Shown here: one piece after another, positions 22,933 to 30,918 of the stretch
How the letters are laid out: every line of letters begins with the position of its first letter
How positions within the stretch are numbered: position 1 is the stretch's first letter
Source of the DNA: Desulfovibrionaceae bacterium
GTDB lineage: Bacteria; Desulfobacterota; Desulfovibrionia; Desulfovibrionales; Desulfovibrionaceae
Reading direction: 5' to 3'
DNA length: 36,440 nucleotides
Assembly: GCA_015233395.1 (NCBI GenBank)
Contig: JADFXV010000027.1
Location: 1-36,440, forward strand
Position numbers and translations under genes: made by a program
Notes under the pieces: model-generated
Seen by the model: only the letters and a program-made list of their open reading frames with translations
Databases searched by the model: none
What the model was told of the DNA's origin: nothing

Positions 22933-23066
22933 CGGCGTTATTAACGGGAGCAGAAAATTTCTTGCTTTTCGCGCTCCCGTTTATTTGTACGGCCCCGCTT
23001 TTGGCGGGGCCAAGCGGCGTCCGCCGCCTTGAGCGTAAAGTGAATTCACTTTACGCTCAAGGCGCC
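22933..23066 (+). repeat. Multi-hairpin intergenic repeat, copy C
   Basis: GCGGCGTTATTAACGGGAGC is followed by the AAAATTTCTTGCTTTTC loop block and GCTCCCG. The second hairpin is GGCCCCGC/GCGGGGCC, the third GCGGCG/CGCCGC, and the terminal stem is CTTGAGCGTAAAGTGA with its complement around AATT. Compared with A1 the terminal stem changed GGGAGC to TTGAGC with matching changes on the other arm. It lies between the LpxK-like gene and the BI-1 gene, both on the minus strand. Confidence 0.9.
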
Positions 23067-23095
23067 ATCCCAAGCCCGGGCCCGCCCGGGACGAA

Positions 23096-23800
23096 TCAGT
23101 CGCGGCGGCTGCCGAACAGGCGCAGCAGCATCAGGAACAGGTTGATGAAATCAAGATACAAGGTGAGCGCGCCGAGGATCGTGCCGCGCCGCACGGCCAG
23201 GGCGTCGTCCGCGGGCGCGCTCTCGCCCATGACCTTGAGCTTTTGGGTGTCATAGGCGGTCAACCCGACGAACACAATCACCCCGATGCAGGAAATGGCG
23301 AAATTCACGCCGGCGCTCTTCACGAACATGTTGACCACCGAGGCCAGCACAATGCCGATCAGGCCCATGAACAGGAAGCTGCCCCAGCTCGTCAGGTCCT
23401 TGCCGGTGACCAGCCCGTACACGCTCATGGCTCCGAACATGCCGGCGCAGATCACGAAGGCGCTCACCACCGAGGCCCCGGTGTAGGCCAGGAGCACGGC
23501 CGAAAGCGTCACTCCGTTGAGCGCGCTGTAGAGCATGAAGAGCAGGCTGGCCGTCCCCCCGGACAACTTGCCGATGGCCATGCTGACGATCATGACCAGG
23601 GCCAGTTCGGCGATGATCAGGCCGAAAAAAACGCCCGGCGTTCCGAAGACGAATTGCATCGCCGCCGGGCTGGACACGGTCATAAACGCCGCCAGCGAAG
23701 TCAGGCCAAGGCCCATGGACATCCAGGCGTAGACGCCGCGCATGAAGGCGGACAAGGCGATCGCGCGGGTGCGCGGCGCGCTGATTTGATACTCGGTCAT
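23096..23800 (-). CDS. Bax inhibitor-1 / YccA family membrane protein
   Basis: The 234-residue protein has about seven hydrophobic helices spaced as in the BI-1 family, with an N-terminal hydrophilic stretch (about 1-20). Family marks are GVYAWMSMGLGLTSLAAF, YSALNGVTLSAV (for the SxxNG block), FVGLTAYDTQKLK and LYLDFINLFLMLLRLFG. Bacterial members (YccA, YbhL) sit in the inner membrane and have been linked to proton-dependent calcium leak or FtsH modulation; which applies here is unknown. GGGAGG lies six bases before the ATG. It stands alone between copy C of the repeat and the porin genes. Confidence 0.93.
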   Translation of the reverse strand: MTEYQISAPRTRAIALSAFMRGVYAWMSMGLGLTSLAAFMTVSSPAAMQFVFGTPGVFFGLIIAELALVMIVSMAIGKLSGGTASLLFMLYSALNGVTLSAVLLAYTGASVVSAFVICAGMFGAMSVYGLVTGKDLTSWGSFLFMGLIGIVLASVVNMFVKSAGVNFAISCIGVIVFVGLTAYDTQKLKVMGESAPADDALAVRRGTILGALTLYLDFINLFLMLLRLFGSRRD

Positions 23801-23944
23801 AGAAAACCTCCCGGTAAACGGATGACACTCGCGTTCATGGGCTTACTCATAATCTCGCCGGGCCGCTCTGGCAAGAGCCGGGGGAAATGCCAGGAGAAAA
23901 TCCGGTCGCGAAAGTCCAAAAGACGCGGCCCTCGGCCGGTCGAT

Positions 23945-23977
23945 AAAAAAAGCCGGGGCCCTTGCGGGCCCCGGCTG
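23945..23977 (-). terminator. Rho-independent terminator of porin 1
   Basis: On the minus strand AGCCGGGGCCC and GGGCCCCGGCT form a perfect stem around GCAA, followed by seven T residues. It sits 30 bp after the porin stop at 24007. Confidence 0.92.
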
Positions 23978-24006
23978 GGAGGATGACGCTGTAACCGGAA
24001 TCTTGA

Positions 24007-25596
24007 CTAGAACGTGTACTTGAAGCCGAAGGCCAGCTTCCAGGCGTCGCCGTAGTTGTTCACGTTCCGGGCGCCCCAAACGCTGCCGCGCAGCCCGGAG
24101 ACTTCAGCCCAACCGAGTTCGAGGATAGCGGAGAGGTTTTCGTAGATCATGTACTTGGTGTCCAAGTTCAGGCCGAACAGCCACTCGTCCGTGGTCAGGT
24201 CCTTGCCCATGACAAAGTACTCGCCGCCCAGAACGCCGCCGGCCATCGCGTTGACGGTGCGCACGTAGTTGGGGCTGTTGGTGCCGTTAGCCAGAGCCGC
24301 GGTCAGGGTGTGGCTCAGGTCTTTCATGAAGGTGATGTCCTTCAGGCTGAAAGCCAAGCCCCAGGAACCCAGCGGGTTGGCCAGCAGGGTCGAACGGGTG
24401 AAGGAGGAACCGCCGGTCTGGTACAGGAACGAAGCGCCCGGGGACCAGTACTGACGGACGACGGGCATGCGCTGGGAACCCTGGGAGAAGCTCGTCTCAC
24501 CAGTGCTCCACCAACCCATCAACTGCGGCTTCATGAAGTCGAGGCCGGCGTATTCCAGGCCGGCGTCGAGGAACCAACCGCTGCGCTGGAAGCGGGCGGC
24601 GTCGCTCTGGGCGCCGGCGCCGTAAATCACGTCGGCATAGATGTTGACCGGATCAAGAGCGGTGATGTTCAGCGGCAGGCCAGCCCAGTAGTAAGTGTTC
24701 TGGCTGTTCTTCCACATGCTGTTCTGGCCGCTCAGGGCGAAAGCCGCGACGGACTGCGCGCTCAGCAGGTTCGGAGCAAGGGCGCCGTCGTACGGGCCGT
24801 AGTTGCCGGCGGCGGTGGAGGTGCCGCCGATGTTGGCGAAGCCTTCAGTGTAGTTCGCCATGCGGCCGGCGAAAGCCACCGTGCCCCAGGGAATGGCCTG
24901 GAAGCCGTCAACCGTGATCGGGAACGCCAGGAAGAAGGCGTCCAGGGAGTCGGGGATGTAGGTGGTCGCGTTGCCGCCAAGACCGCCGCCGCCCGGATAG
25001 AAGTCGGCGCCGCCGGAGAGCAGGCGGGTGTAGCCGGCTTTGATGGCGAAGGTGTCTTTCACGACGGGAACGTCAACAACCAAGGCCGCGGCCGCGGTGT
25101 TGCCGCCCTGCGTGTCGAGCACGATGCCGCCGTTGAAGATCTTGGACTGCGGCAGAGCCAGCGGCATCCAACCGGCGGTCACCTGGACCTCGGTGGTGGG
25201 CAGCAGGAACTGCACGTAAGCCGCGTTGACGTCGATGGCGACCGGGGGGTTGTCCACGGCCAGGGTGTTACCCCAGGAAGCGTTGTTCACGCGGATGCCC
25301 AAGCGGAACTTCAGGGCCTCGGAGGCGATGAAGTCCGTCTGCAGGCGGAAGCGCTCCCAAATGGTGAAGGTTTCTTCGGAAGCGGTGGCCGGAGCGACGC
25401 CAGCGACGGCGGCGTTCGGAGCGCCGGTGAAGTAGTTCATGCCCCGGGCGTTCCAGGGAGTGAAGTTGAAGTTGGTGCGCAAATTCGCATGGATGCGGGC
25501 GTCGCCCATCATTTTGACCTCGGTGTCGGCGTTCGCGGCAACGGCCAGGCCGAGCACGAACACAAACGCCAAGGCGATCAGGGTAAAGCGTTTCAT
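24007..25596 (-). CDS. Outer-membrane porin, paralogue 1
   Basis: The 529-residue protein has a signal peptide (LIALAFVFVLGLAVAANA, cleavage near 23) and a long series of amphipathic beta strands. It ends in phenylalanine (FGFKYTF), the outer-membrane beta-barrel signal. It resembles the abundant homotrimeric porin group of Desulfovibrio. Alignment with the next gene shows near-identical blocks (GDARIHAN, FTPWNARGMNY, ALPQSKIF, LPLNITALDPVN, GLRGSVWG.RNVNN), so the two are tandem duplicates. The most variable segments, around 195-300 and 390-410, are probably surface loops. AGGAGG-like GGAGGAAAGTGA precedes the ATG. It should admit small hydrophilic solutes; specificity is unknown. Confidence 0.9.
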   Translation of the reverse strand: MKRFTLIALAFVFVLGLAVAANADTEVKMMGDARIHANLRTNFNFTPWNARGMNYFTGAPNAAVAGVAPATASEETFTIWERFRLQTDFIASEALKFRLGIRVNNASWGNTLAVDNPPVAIDVNAAYVQFLLPTTEVQVTAGWMPLALPQSKIFNGGIVLDTQGGNTAAAALVVDVPVVKDTFAIKAGYTRLLSGGADFYPGGGGLGGNATTYIPDSLDAFFLAFPITVDGFQAIPWGTVAFAGRMANYTEGFANIGGTSTAAGNYGPYDGALAPNLLSAQSVAAFALSGQNSMWKNSQNTYYWAGLPLNITALDPVNIYADVIYGAGAQSDAARFQRSGWFLDAGLEYAGLDFMKPQLMGWWSTGETSFSQGSQRMPVVRQYWSPGASFLYQTGGSSFTRSTLLANPLGSWGLAFSLKDITFMKDLSHTLTAALANGTNSPNYVRTVNAMAGGVLGGEYFVMGKDLTTDEWLFGLNLDTKYMIYENLSAILELGWAEVSGLRGSVWGARNVNNYGDAWKLAFGFKYTF

Positions 25597-25692
25597 TCAC
25601 TTTCCTCCATTTGCTGTTCAAAAACGGTTAGGCGTCATCCTGCCCTTGTGAACGCAAGGCTAAGCCAGGTAACTCAGCCTGCGTTGCAGTCC

Positions 25693-25721
25693 GATTTACT
25701 GGGCGCAAGTCGCCTCGTCAA
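25693..25721 (-). promoter_or_regulatory. Candidate sigma70 promoter of porin 1
   Basis: On the minus strand TTGACG (25716-25721), a 17-base spacer and TAAATC (25693-25698) precede the porin by about 90 nt. Upstream, 25730-25760 is very AT-rich, with TTGAC and GTCAA half-sites about 20 bases apart and an internal GTAAAA/TTTTAC dyad. The rest of 25760-25940 holds nothing I can identify. Confidence 0.5.
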
Positions 25722-25944
25722 GGTTTTTTTTGACCAAAGTAAAAAAAATTTTACCGTCAAAGAATTTTTACCGGCCGCGATCCGAGAGGACGATCGAGCA
25801 GCTTCGCGCACGATCCGTTCCCCGCCAGGCCGGACTCGCGCCATGGCAAAGCAACCGCCTATAATGACAAGGGATTCCAAAGGGCGCAGCCCTTTGGCCG
25901 CCGGAGGCGTTCCAAACCGCAATTTTCGCACCTCCCCTCGGCCA

Positions 25945-25978
25945 TAAAAAAGGCCGGAGCCCAGGCGGGCTCCGGCCG
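25945..25978 (-). terminator. Rho-independent terminator of porin 2
   Basis: On the minus strand GGCCGGAGCCC and GGGCTCCGGCC pair around GCCT and are followed by six T residues. It lies 30 bp after the stop at 26009, the same position as the porin 1 terminator but with a different stem sequence. Confidence 0.92.
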
Positions 25979-26008
25979 GAAGAACGCGGGCCAAGGGGCC
26001 GGTCGCGT

Positions 26009-27580
26009 CTAGAAGGTGTAGCGCAGGCCGAAGGCGACTTTCCAGGCGTCTCCGGCGTTGTTCACGTTGCGCGGTCCCCAGACGCTGCCGCGCAGGCCGG
26101 ACACGTCGGCCCAGCCCAGTTCGAGGATGGCGTCGAGGTTGTCGTAGATCTTGTACATATGGTCGAAGTTGACGCCGACCAGCCATTCGTCGGTGGTCAG
26201 GTCCTTGCCCATGGTGGCGTAAATGCCGCCCAGGCCCGAAGAGGCGACGGCGCGCGCCCAGGACGGGGAGTTGGTGCCGTTGACCACGGCGATGGTCAGG
26301 CGGTGGGTGAGGTCCTTGACGAACGAGATGTCCTTGAAGCTCAGCGCCAGGCCCCAGGAACCGGCCGGGTTGCACAACAGGGTGTTGCGCGTGAAGGCGG
26401 TGGCGTTTCCGGAGTACAGGAAGGAGCCGCCGACGTTCCAGAAGGAACGCGCGAACGGGATGCGCTCGGAGCCGTCGTTCAAAGAGCCGTTTTCACCCGT
26501 GCTCCACCAGCCCATCAACTGGGGCTTCATGAACGACAGGCCGGTGTATTCCACGCCCGCGTCGATGAACCAGCCGCTGCGCTTGGACTGGGAGCGGTCG
26601 TCCATGGCGCCGGCGCCGTACAGCACGTCGGCGTAGAAGTTGACCGGGTCCAGGGCGGTGATGTTCAGAGGCAGGCCGAACCAGTAGTAGCTGTTGGACT
26701 GGTTGGCCCACATGGAATTGAAACCGGAGGTGGCGGCCAGCTTCGCGCTGGCGGCGGAAACCATGTTCATGCTCACGCTGGAGTCGACTTCGCCCCAGGC
26801 CGCGGTCGGTCCGAGGGCGGTGCCGCCGAGCAGGCCGGACCAGTTCGCCATGCGTCCCGCGTTTGCATAGGAGGCCCAGGGGATGGCCTGGAAGCCGTCG
26901 ATGGTGACGGGCAGGGCCAGAAAGAAGAGGTCCACGGCGTCCGCCACCGGGGTGGTGGCGTTTGTTCCCACGCCGCCGGCGTAGAAGTCGGCCGCGCCCG
27001 AAAGCAGGCGGGTGTAGCCGGCCTTGATGGCGAAGGTGTCCGTGACCACCGGGATGTCGACCACGGCGGCGGCGGCGGAGGTGTTGCCCCACTGGGTGTC
27101 GAGGATGAGCGAGCCGCCGAAGATCTTGGACTGCGGCAGGGCCAGCGGCATGTACCCGGCGCTGACCTGGGCCTGGGTGTTCGGAATGAAAAACTTCAGA
27201 TAGGCCTGATTGACGTCGATGGCCACCGGTGGGTTGTCCACGGCCAGCGAAGCGCCCCAGGCGACGTTGTTGACCCGGATGCCGAGGCGAAACATGAGGG
27301 TTTCGTTGGCGATGAAATCGGTCTTCAGGCGAAAACGCTCCCAGATGGTGAAATTCTCTTCCGAAGCCGTGCCCGGAGAGATGCCCGCGATGGCGGCCTG
27401 GGGAGCGCCGGTGTAATAGTTCATCCCGCGCGCGTTCCAGGGCGTGAAGTTTTCGTGCGTGACGATGTTGGCGTGAATGCGCGCGTCGCCGGACATGACC
27501 ACCTCGGTCTCCGCGCTTGCGGCCGCGGCGAAGCCGAGCCCGAAAACCGCCGCCAAGGCGATGCAAATCAACCGTTTCAT
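26009..27580 (-). CDS. Outer-membrane porin, paralogue 2
   Basis: The 523-residue protein has a signal peptide (LAAVFGLGFAAAASA, cleavage near 22), repeated beta strands and a terminal phenylalanine (FGLRYTF). It is colinear with the neighbouring porin over the full length; the differences cluster in probable outer loops near 195-290 and 375-395. Start ATG 27580 has a G-rich ribosome site close by; the frame extends to 27616 without support. Its own promoter region and terminator show that it is transcribed apart from porin 1, which would allow different regulation of two pore types in the outer membrane. Confidence 0.9.
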   Translation of the reverse strand: MKRLICIALAAVFGLGFAAAASAETEVVMSGDARIHANIVTHENFTPWNARGMNYYTGAPQAAIAGISPGTASEENFTIWERFRLKTDFIANETLMFRLGIRVNNVAWGASLAVDNPPVAIDVNQAYLKFFIPNTQAQVSAGYMPLALPQSKIFGGSLILDTQWGNTSAAAAVVDIPVVTDTFAIKAGYTRLLSGAADFYAGGVGTNATTPVADAVDLFFLALPVTIDGFQAIPWASYANAGRMANWSGLLGGTALGPTAAWGEVDSSVSMNMVSAASAKLAATSGFNSMWANQSNSYYWFGLPLNITALDPVNFYADVLYGAGAMDDRSQSKRSGWFIDAGVEYTGLSFMKPQLMGWWSTGENGSLNDGSERIPFARSFWNVGGSFLYSGNATAFTRNTLLCNPAGSWGLALSFKDISFVKDLTHRLTIAVVNGTNSPSWARAVASSGLGGIYATMGKDLTTDEWLVGVNFDHMYKIYDNLDAILELGWADVSGLRGSVWGPRNVNNAGDAWKVAFGLRYTF

Positions 27581-27631
27581 GAAGCCCCCCGCGTTTTGAT
27601 TGCCCAACCGATCCAAGCCGCTGCCCCGGGG

Positions 27632-27652
27632 CTCTCACCCCTTGGGTGAGAG
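27632..27652. promoter_or_regulatory. 9-bp dyad at the predicted start of porin 2 transcription
   Basis: CTCTCACCC and GGGTGAGAG are perfect complements around CTT. The predicted transcription start near 27645 lies inside it, so it may be an operator or a leader hairpin. Confidence 0.4.
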
Positions 27653-27680
27653 GTGTAGCCTTGCCGGAGACAAATGGCAA
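27652..27680 (-). promoter_or_regulatory. Candidate sigma70 promoter of porin 2
   Basis: On the minus strand TTGCCA (27675-27680), 17 bases and TACACC (27652-27657) fit a weak sigma70 promoter, consistent with an activated gene. No better promoter is seen between 27581 and 27720. Confidence 0.4.
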
Positions 27681-27695
27681 GCAAAAACCAACCTT

Positions 27696-27715
27696 TTTTT
27701 GACGGGGGTCAAAAA
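27696..27715. promoter_or_regulatory. CRP/FNR-type dyad upstream of porin 2
   Basis: TTTTTGAC-N4-GTCAAAAA is a perfect 8-bp dyad. TTGAC-N4-GTCAA has the form bound by CRP/FNR-superfamily regulators (FNR uses TTGAT-N4-ATCAA). Its centre is about 61 bp upstream of the predicted start, the usual class I activator position. The regulator is not in this window. Confidence 0.5.
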
Positions 27716-27802
27716 TTTTATACTCTCCAGACAGATATTGGCGGATATGGGCGGATATTGAAGGAGGCGCTCGAAAGGGGTGATTCGTGAATCGACCCGA
27801 CC

Positions 27803-29506
27803 CTATTCCATCAAGACGTCCTTGACCCGCAGTTCGATGGCGTCCAGGCCTCGGTATTGGTCCAGGCGCGGGGTATGGGCCAGGGCGAGCGTCTTGCCCG
27901 GGGCCAGGGCGGCGAATTTTTCGGCCATGCGCCAGGCCTTGGCGCGCAGCTTCAGGCCCGAGGCCGGGTCGCGCAGCTCCAGCAGGAGGTGGTTGGCGCC
28001 GAATTCGCGCCGGCTCTCCAAAATCAGCCCGCCGGTCCGGAACACCGGCTCTGGATTGCCCATGCCGAAGGGCTGCATGAGGTCGAGTTCCTTGACCAGT
28101 GTATGGTCGATGGCGGAAAATTCCAGTTCCGCGTCGATGGTCAGCTTGGGCTGGGCCGGGCTGTCGCCGAGCTGGCGGCGCACGGCGGCGTCAAACAGCA
28201 GGCGCAGGTCGCCCAGCCGTTGCGGGTCCAGCGAAAGCCCCGCCGCCTGGCGATGGCCGCCGAAACCGGCCAGCGCCTCCCGGCATTCGCCAAGCGCCGC
28301 GAACAGGTCGAAGTCCGCGACGCCGCGCCCCGACCCCTTGATCAGGCCGCGCTCGTCGGCCAGGATCAAAACCGGCCGGTTGGCCGCCTCGGCCACCCGC
28401 GAGGCCACGATGCCGATGATCCCGGTGCGCCAGCCCGGGGCGTACAGCACCAAGCCCATGCGCTCGCCCTGCTCGGCCGCCTGGGCCATGGCCTGCTCCC
28501 GGATCAGCTCCTCTTCCTCGCGGCGCAGGCGGTTTTGCCGGTCAAGCGCATTGGCCAGCGGCCGGGCCGTCTCCAAATCGGCCGCCAGCAGAAGATTCAA
28601 GGCGGCGTCCGCCTCGCCCATGCGGCCGGCGGCGTTGATCCTCGGGGCCAGGCCGAAGACCACCTGCCCGGCGCCGAGCTTGGCCCGGGGGTGGAAGGAG
28701 CTGGCTTCCTTGAGCGCGTAAATGCCCGGCCGGGCGGCTTCATTGATGAGCAACAGGCCGTTTTTGACCAGCACGCGGTTGACGCCGGTCAGGCTGACCA
28801 CGTCGGCCAGGACGCCAAGCGCCACCAGATCGAGCAGCGAACGCACGTCGGCCGGTTCGCCGGGCAGCAGGCGGTTGACGGCCGCGGCCAGGAAAAAGGC
28901 CACCCCCACCCCGGCCAGATGCTCCAGGCCGCAAGGCGCAAGGCGCGGGTTGCAGACCGCCTGGGCGTCCGGCAGCGGGCCGTGGGGCAAGTGGTGGTCG
29001 GTAATCACGACCGTGAGCCCCAATTCTCTCGCCCGGGCCGCCTCGGCCGGATTGGTGATGCCGCAGTCCACGGTCAACAGCATCTGCGCCCCGGCCCGGG
29101 CCAGTTCCTCGATGCCGGCCGCGTTCAGTCCGTAGCCCTCGTCCCGGCGGTTGGGGATATGCCAGAGCGGATCAAAACCCCGGGAACGCAAAAATTCCAG
29201 CATCAGGCTCGTGGCGGTCAGGCCGTCCACGTCGTAGTCGCCCCAGACGGCCAGCCGCTTGCCCTCCGTAAGCCCCTGGGCCAGGACGCGGGCGGCCCCG
29301 GCCAGCCCTGGGATGTCCTCGGGTTTGCACAGATGGCGCAAACCCGGGCTCAGGTAGACGTCCATCGCCTCCGGGGTGGTCAGCCCCCGGTTGTAGAGCA
29401 GCCTGGCCAAAAATTCAGTGACCCCAAGCTGCCCGGCCCATTGGCTAAGCCCGGCGGGCGCGGCCTGGGGCTTGAGATTCCAAATTTTTGACAGAATGGA
29501 AGGCAT
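27803..29506 (-). CDS. recJ: Single-stranded-DNA-specific exonuclease RecJ
   Basis: The 567-residue protein is full length. The DHH domain has WGDYDVDG (D90, D92, D94), DCGI near 147-150 and the family DHH triad at 170-172 (TDHHLP). The DHHA1 region has GSGRGVADFDLFAAL and GGHRQAAGLSL, and a C-terminal OB-like domain contains FGMGNPEPVF. RecJ degrades single-stranded DNA 5' to 3' in RecF-type recombination and mismatch repair. The ATG at 29506 has AGGA ten bases before. It diverges from mqnE across 125 bp. Short GGCGGATAT direct repeats at 27735-27762 lie downstream, with no clear terminator. Confidence 0.97.
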   Translation of the reverse strand: MPSILSKIWNLKPQAAPAGLSQWAGQLGVTEFLARLLYNRGLTTPEAMDVYLSPGLRHLCKPEDIPGLAGAARVLAQGLTEGKRLAVWGDYDVDGLTATSLMLEFLRSRGFDPLWHIPNRRDEGYGLNAAGIEELARAGAQMLLTVDCGITNPAEAARARELGLTVVITDHHLPHGPLPDAQAVCNPRLAPCGLEHLAGVGVAFFLAAAVNRLLPGEPADVRSLLDLVALGVLADVVSLTGVNRVLVKNGLLLINEAARPGIYALKEASSFHPRAKLGAGQVVFGLAPRINAAGRMGEADAALNLLLAADLETARPLANALDRQNRLRREEEELIREQAMAQAAEQGERMGLVLYAPGWRTGIIGIVASRVAEAANRPVLILADERGLIKGSGRGVADFDLFAALGECREALAGFGGHRQAAGLSLDPQRLGDLRLLFDAAVRRQLGDSPAQPKLTIDAELEFSAIDHTLVKELDLMQPFGMGNPEPVFRTGGLILESRREFGANHLLLELRDPASGLKLRAKAWRMAEKFAALAPGKTLALAHTPRLDQYRGLDAIELRVKDVLME

Positions 29507-29631
29507 ACGCTGTGTGTCCTTGGTTCGGGCGCGCAGGCCGGCTCTGGCGCGGCAAGGCGATTCGTGCTACCCGCAAAACGCGGGCCGGCCGAAACATGCG
29601 GCTACCCCGAAACGCTTTCGAAGGCAAAGCC

Positions 29632-30696
29632 ATGGACACACCCCGAAAGAACGCGGACGCAAGCGGCGCCGGCCGCCGCTTCTCCCGAGGCGAGGCGCTT
29701 GAACTGGCCGGCGAAGCCGGGCTGCACGACCTGTGCGAGGCCGGCCTGCGCGCCAGGCTCGCGCGTTTTGGCCACAAGGCCTACTACGTCTACAACCAGC
29801 ACCTCAATTTCACCAACGTCTGCCGCAACGCCTGCCGCTTCTGCGCCTTCAGCAAACGCGCCGGAGAGGCGGGGGCCTACGCCATGGACCTGAAGACGGC
29901 CCGGTCCAAAATCGAAAGCCGCCTCGGCGAACCGATCCGCGAAATCCACATCGTCGGCGGACTCAACCCGGAACTGCCCTACGACTACTACCTGGACCTG
30001 GTCGAAACCGCCAAAACCGCGCGCCCGGACGCCGTGGTCAAGGCCTTCACGGCCGTCGAGGTCGCCCACCTGGCCGATACCTACGGTATCGGCGATAAGC
30101 GCGTGCTCTCCGACCTGCGCTCGGCCGGGCTGGGCATGCTGCCCGGCGGCGGCGCCGAAGTCTTCGCCCCGGAACTGCGCGCCATCCTCTGCCCGGAAAA
30201 AGTCACCGGCGCCCGCTGGCTTGCGGTGCACGAAACCGCCCACGAACTCGGCATCCCGACCAACGCCACCATGCTCTTCGGCCACATCGAGAACTGGGAG
30301 CAACGCATCGACCACCTGCTCGCTCTGCGCGACCTGCAAGACAAAACCGGCGGCTTCAACTGCTTCATCCCCCTGCCCTACCAGCCCGGCGGCAATCCGC
30401 TCGCGGCCAAAGGCCCGGACGGCGTGGACCTGATCCGCCTGATGGCCGTGTCCCGGCTCGCGCTCGACAATATCCCCCACCTCAAGGCCTATTGGGTCTA
30501 TTGCGGCGTCAAGGCCGCCCAAATGGCCCTGTGGGCCGGCGCCGACGACTTCGACGGCACCCTGATCGAAGAAAACATCGGCCACGCCGCCGGCGCCGAC
30601 ACGCCCAAGGGACTGACGGTCGCCGAACTCAAACAATACATCGCCGCCGCCGGCTTCACCCCGGTCGAACGCGACACTTTTTTCAACGAAGTGTAG
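29632..30696 (+). CDS. mqnE: Aminofutalosine synthase (radical SAM)
   Basis: The 354-residue protein has the MqnE-type signature YNQHLNFTNVC with C64-x3-C68-x2-C71 (CRNACRFC), then EIHIVGGLNPELPYDYYLDL, KAFTAVEVAHLAD, GMLPGGGAEVF and FNCFIPLPYQP. MqnE joins 3-(1-carboxyvinyloxy)benzoate with SAM to give aminofutalosine, an early step of the futalosine menaquinone pathway. The sister enzyme MqnC shares much of this, but KAFTAVEV and the length favour MqnE. The ATG at 29632 has AAGG eight bases upstream. The only other candidate pathway gene here is the UbiD-type decarboxylase at 12519. Confidence 0.92.
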   Translation: MDTPRKNADASGAGRRFSRGEALELAGEAGLHDLCEAGLRARLARFGHKAYYVYNQHLNFTNVCRNACRFCAFSKRAGEAGAYAMDLKTARSKIESRLGEPIREIHIVGGLNPELPYDYYLDLVETAKTARPDAVVKAFTAVEVAHLADTYGIGDKRVLSDLRSAGLGMLPGGGAEVFAPELRAILCPEKVTGARWLAVHETAHELGIPTNATMLFGHIENWEQRIDHLLALRDLQDKTGGFNCFIPLPYQPGGNPLAAKGPDGVDLIRLMAVSRLALDNIPHLKAYWVYCGVKAAQMALWAGADDFDGTLIEENIGHAAGADTPKGLTVAELKQYIAAAGFTPVERDTFFNEV

Positions 30697-30704
30697 AAAA
30701 CCCG

Positions 30705-30750
30705 CTGGGGCTCCGCCCCAGACCCCGCCGGGGGCGATGATCGCCCCCGG
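30705..30750. repeat. GC-rich hairpin pair shared with 7413-7461
   Basis: CTGGGGC/GCCCCAG (30705-30721) is followed six bases later by a 23-bp palindrome CCGGGGGCGAT/ATCGCCCCCGG (30728-30750) that is identical to 7439-7461. The connecting ACCCCG is also shared. It starts 8 bp after the mqnE stop. Confidence 0.85.
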
Positions 30751-30827
30751 ACCCCCGCGACGGGGGGCCGGGCTACGGGCGAGCGACCGTTCTGAAAGGA
30801 TAAAGTTTTTTGGGGAGAGGGGGGGGC

Positions 30828-30871
30828 GGGGGGGAGAACCCCTTTTGTGAACAAAAGGGGTTCTCCCCCCC
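30828..30871. repeat. Perfect 21-bp palindrome, copy P2
   Basis: GGGGGGGAGAACCCC-TTTTGT and its exact complement flank a two-base GA loop. The left flank (AAAGTTTTTTGGGGAG) matches that of P1 at 12371. Some arm bases differ from P1 on both sides. Confidence 0.9.
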
Positions 30872-30888
30872 GATTCTCCCCTTCTCCA

Positions 30889-30918
30889 ATAAAAAAGCGC
30901 GGCTTTCGCCGCGCTTTC
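30889..30918 (-). terminator. Rho-independent terminator after the SRP RNA
   Basis: On the minus strand AAAGCGCGGC-GAAA-GCCGCGC is followed by TTTTTTATT. It ends the tRNA-Ser / SRP RNA transcript. Confidence 0.92.

Noticed and set aside
24310-27649. Long plus-strand open frames opposite both porins (24310-25947 and 26159-27649)
   Set aside because: They mirror the porin codons, are rich in Gly, Val, Arg and Gln without any domain pattern, and lack ribosome sites. High GC keeps the antisense frame open.
27735-27762. GGCGGATAT direct repeats as an iteron-like origin
   Set aside because: There are only two to three short imperfect units, with no DnaA boxes, AT-rich unwinding region or replication gene nearby.
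27857-29491. 544-codon plus-strand frame opposite recJ
   Set aside because: recJ shows all family motifs on the minus strand; the antisense frame has low-complexity Gln/Gly/Arg composition and no recognised motif.
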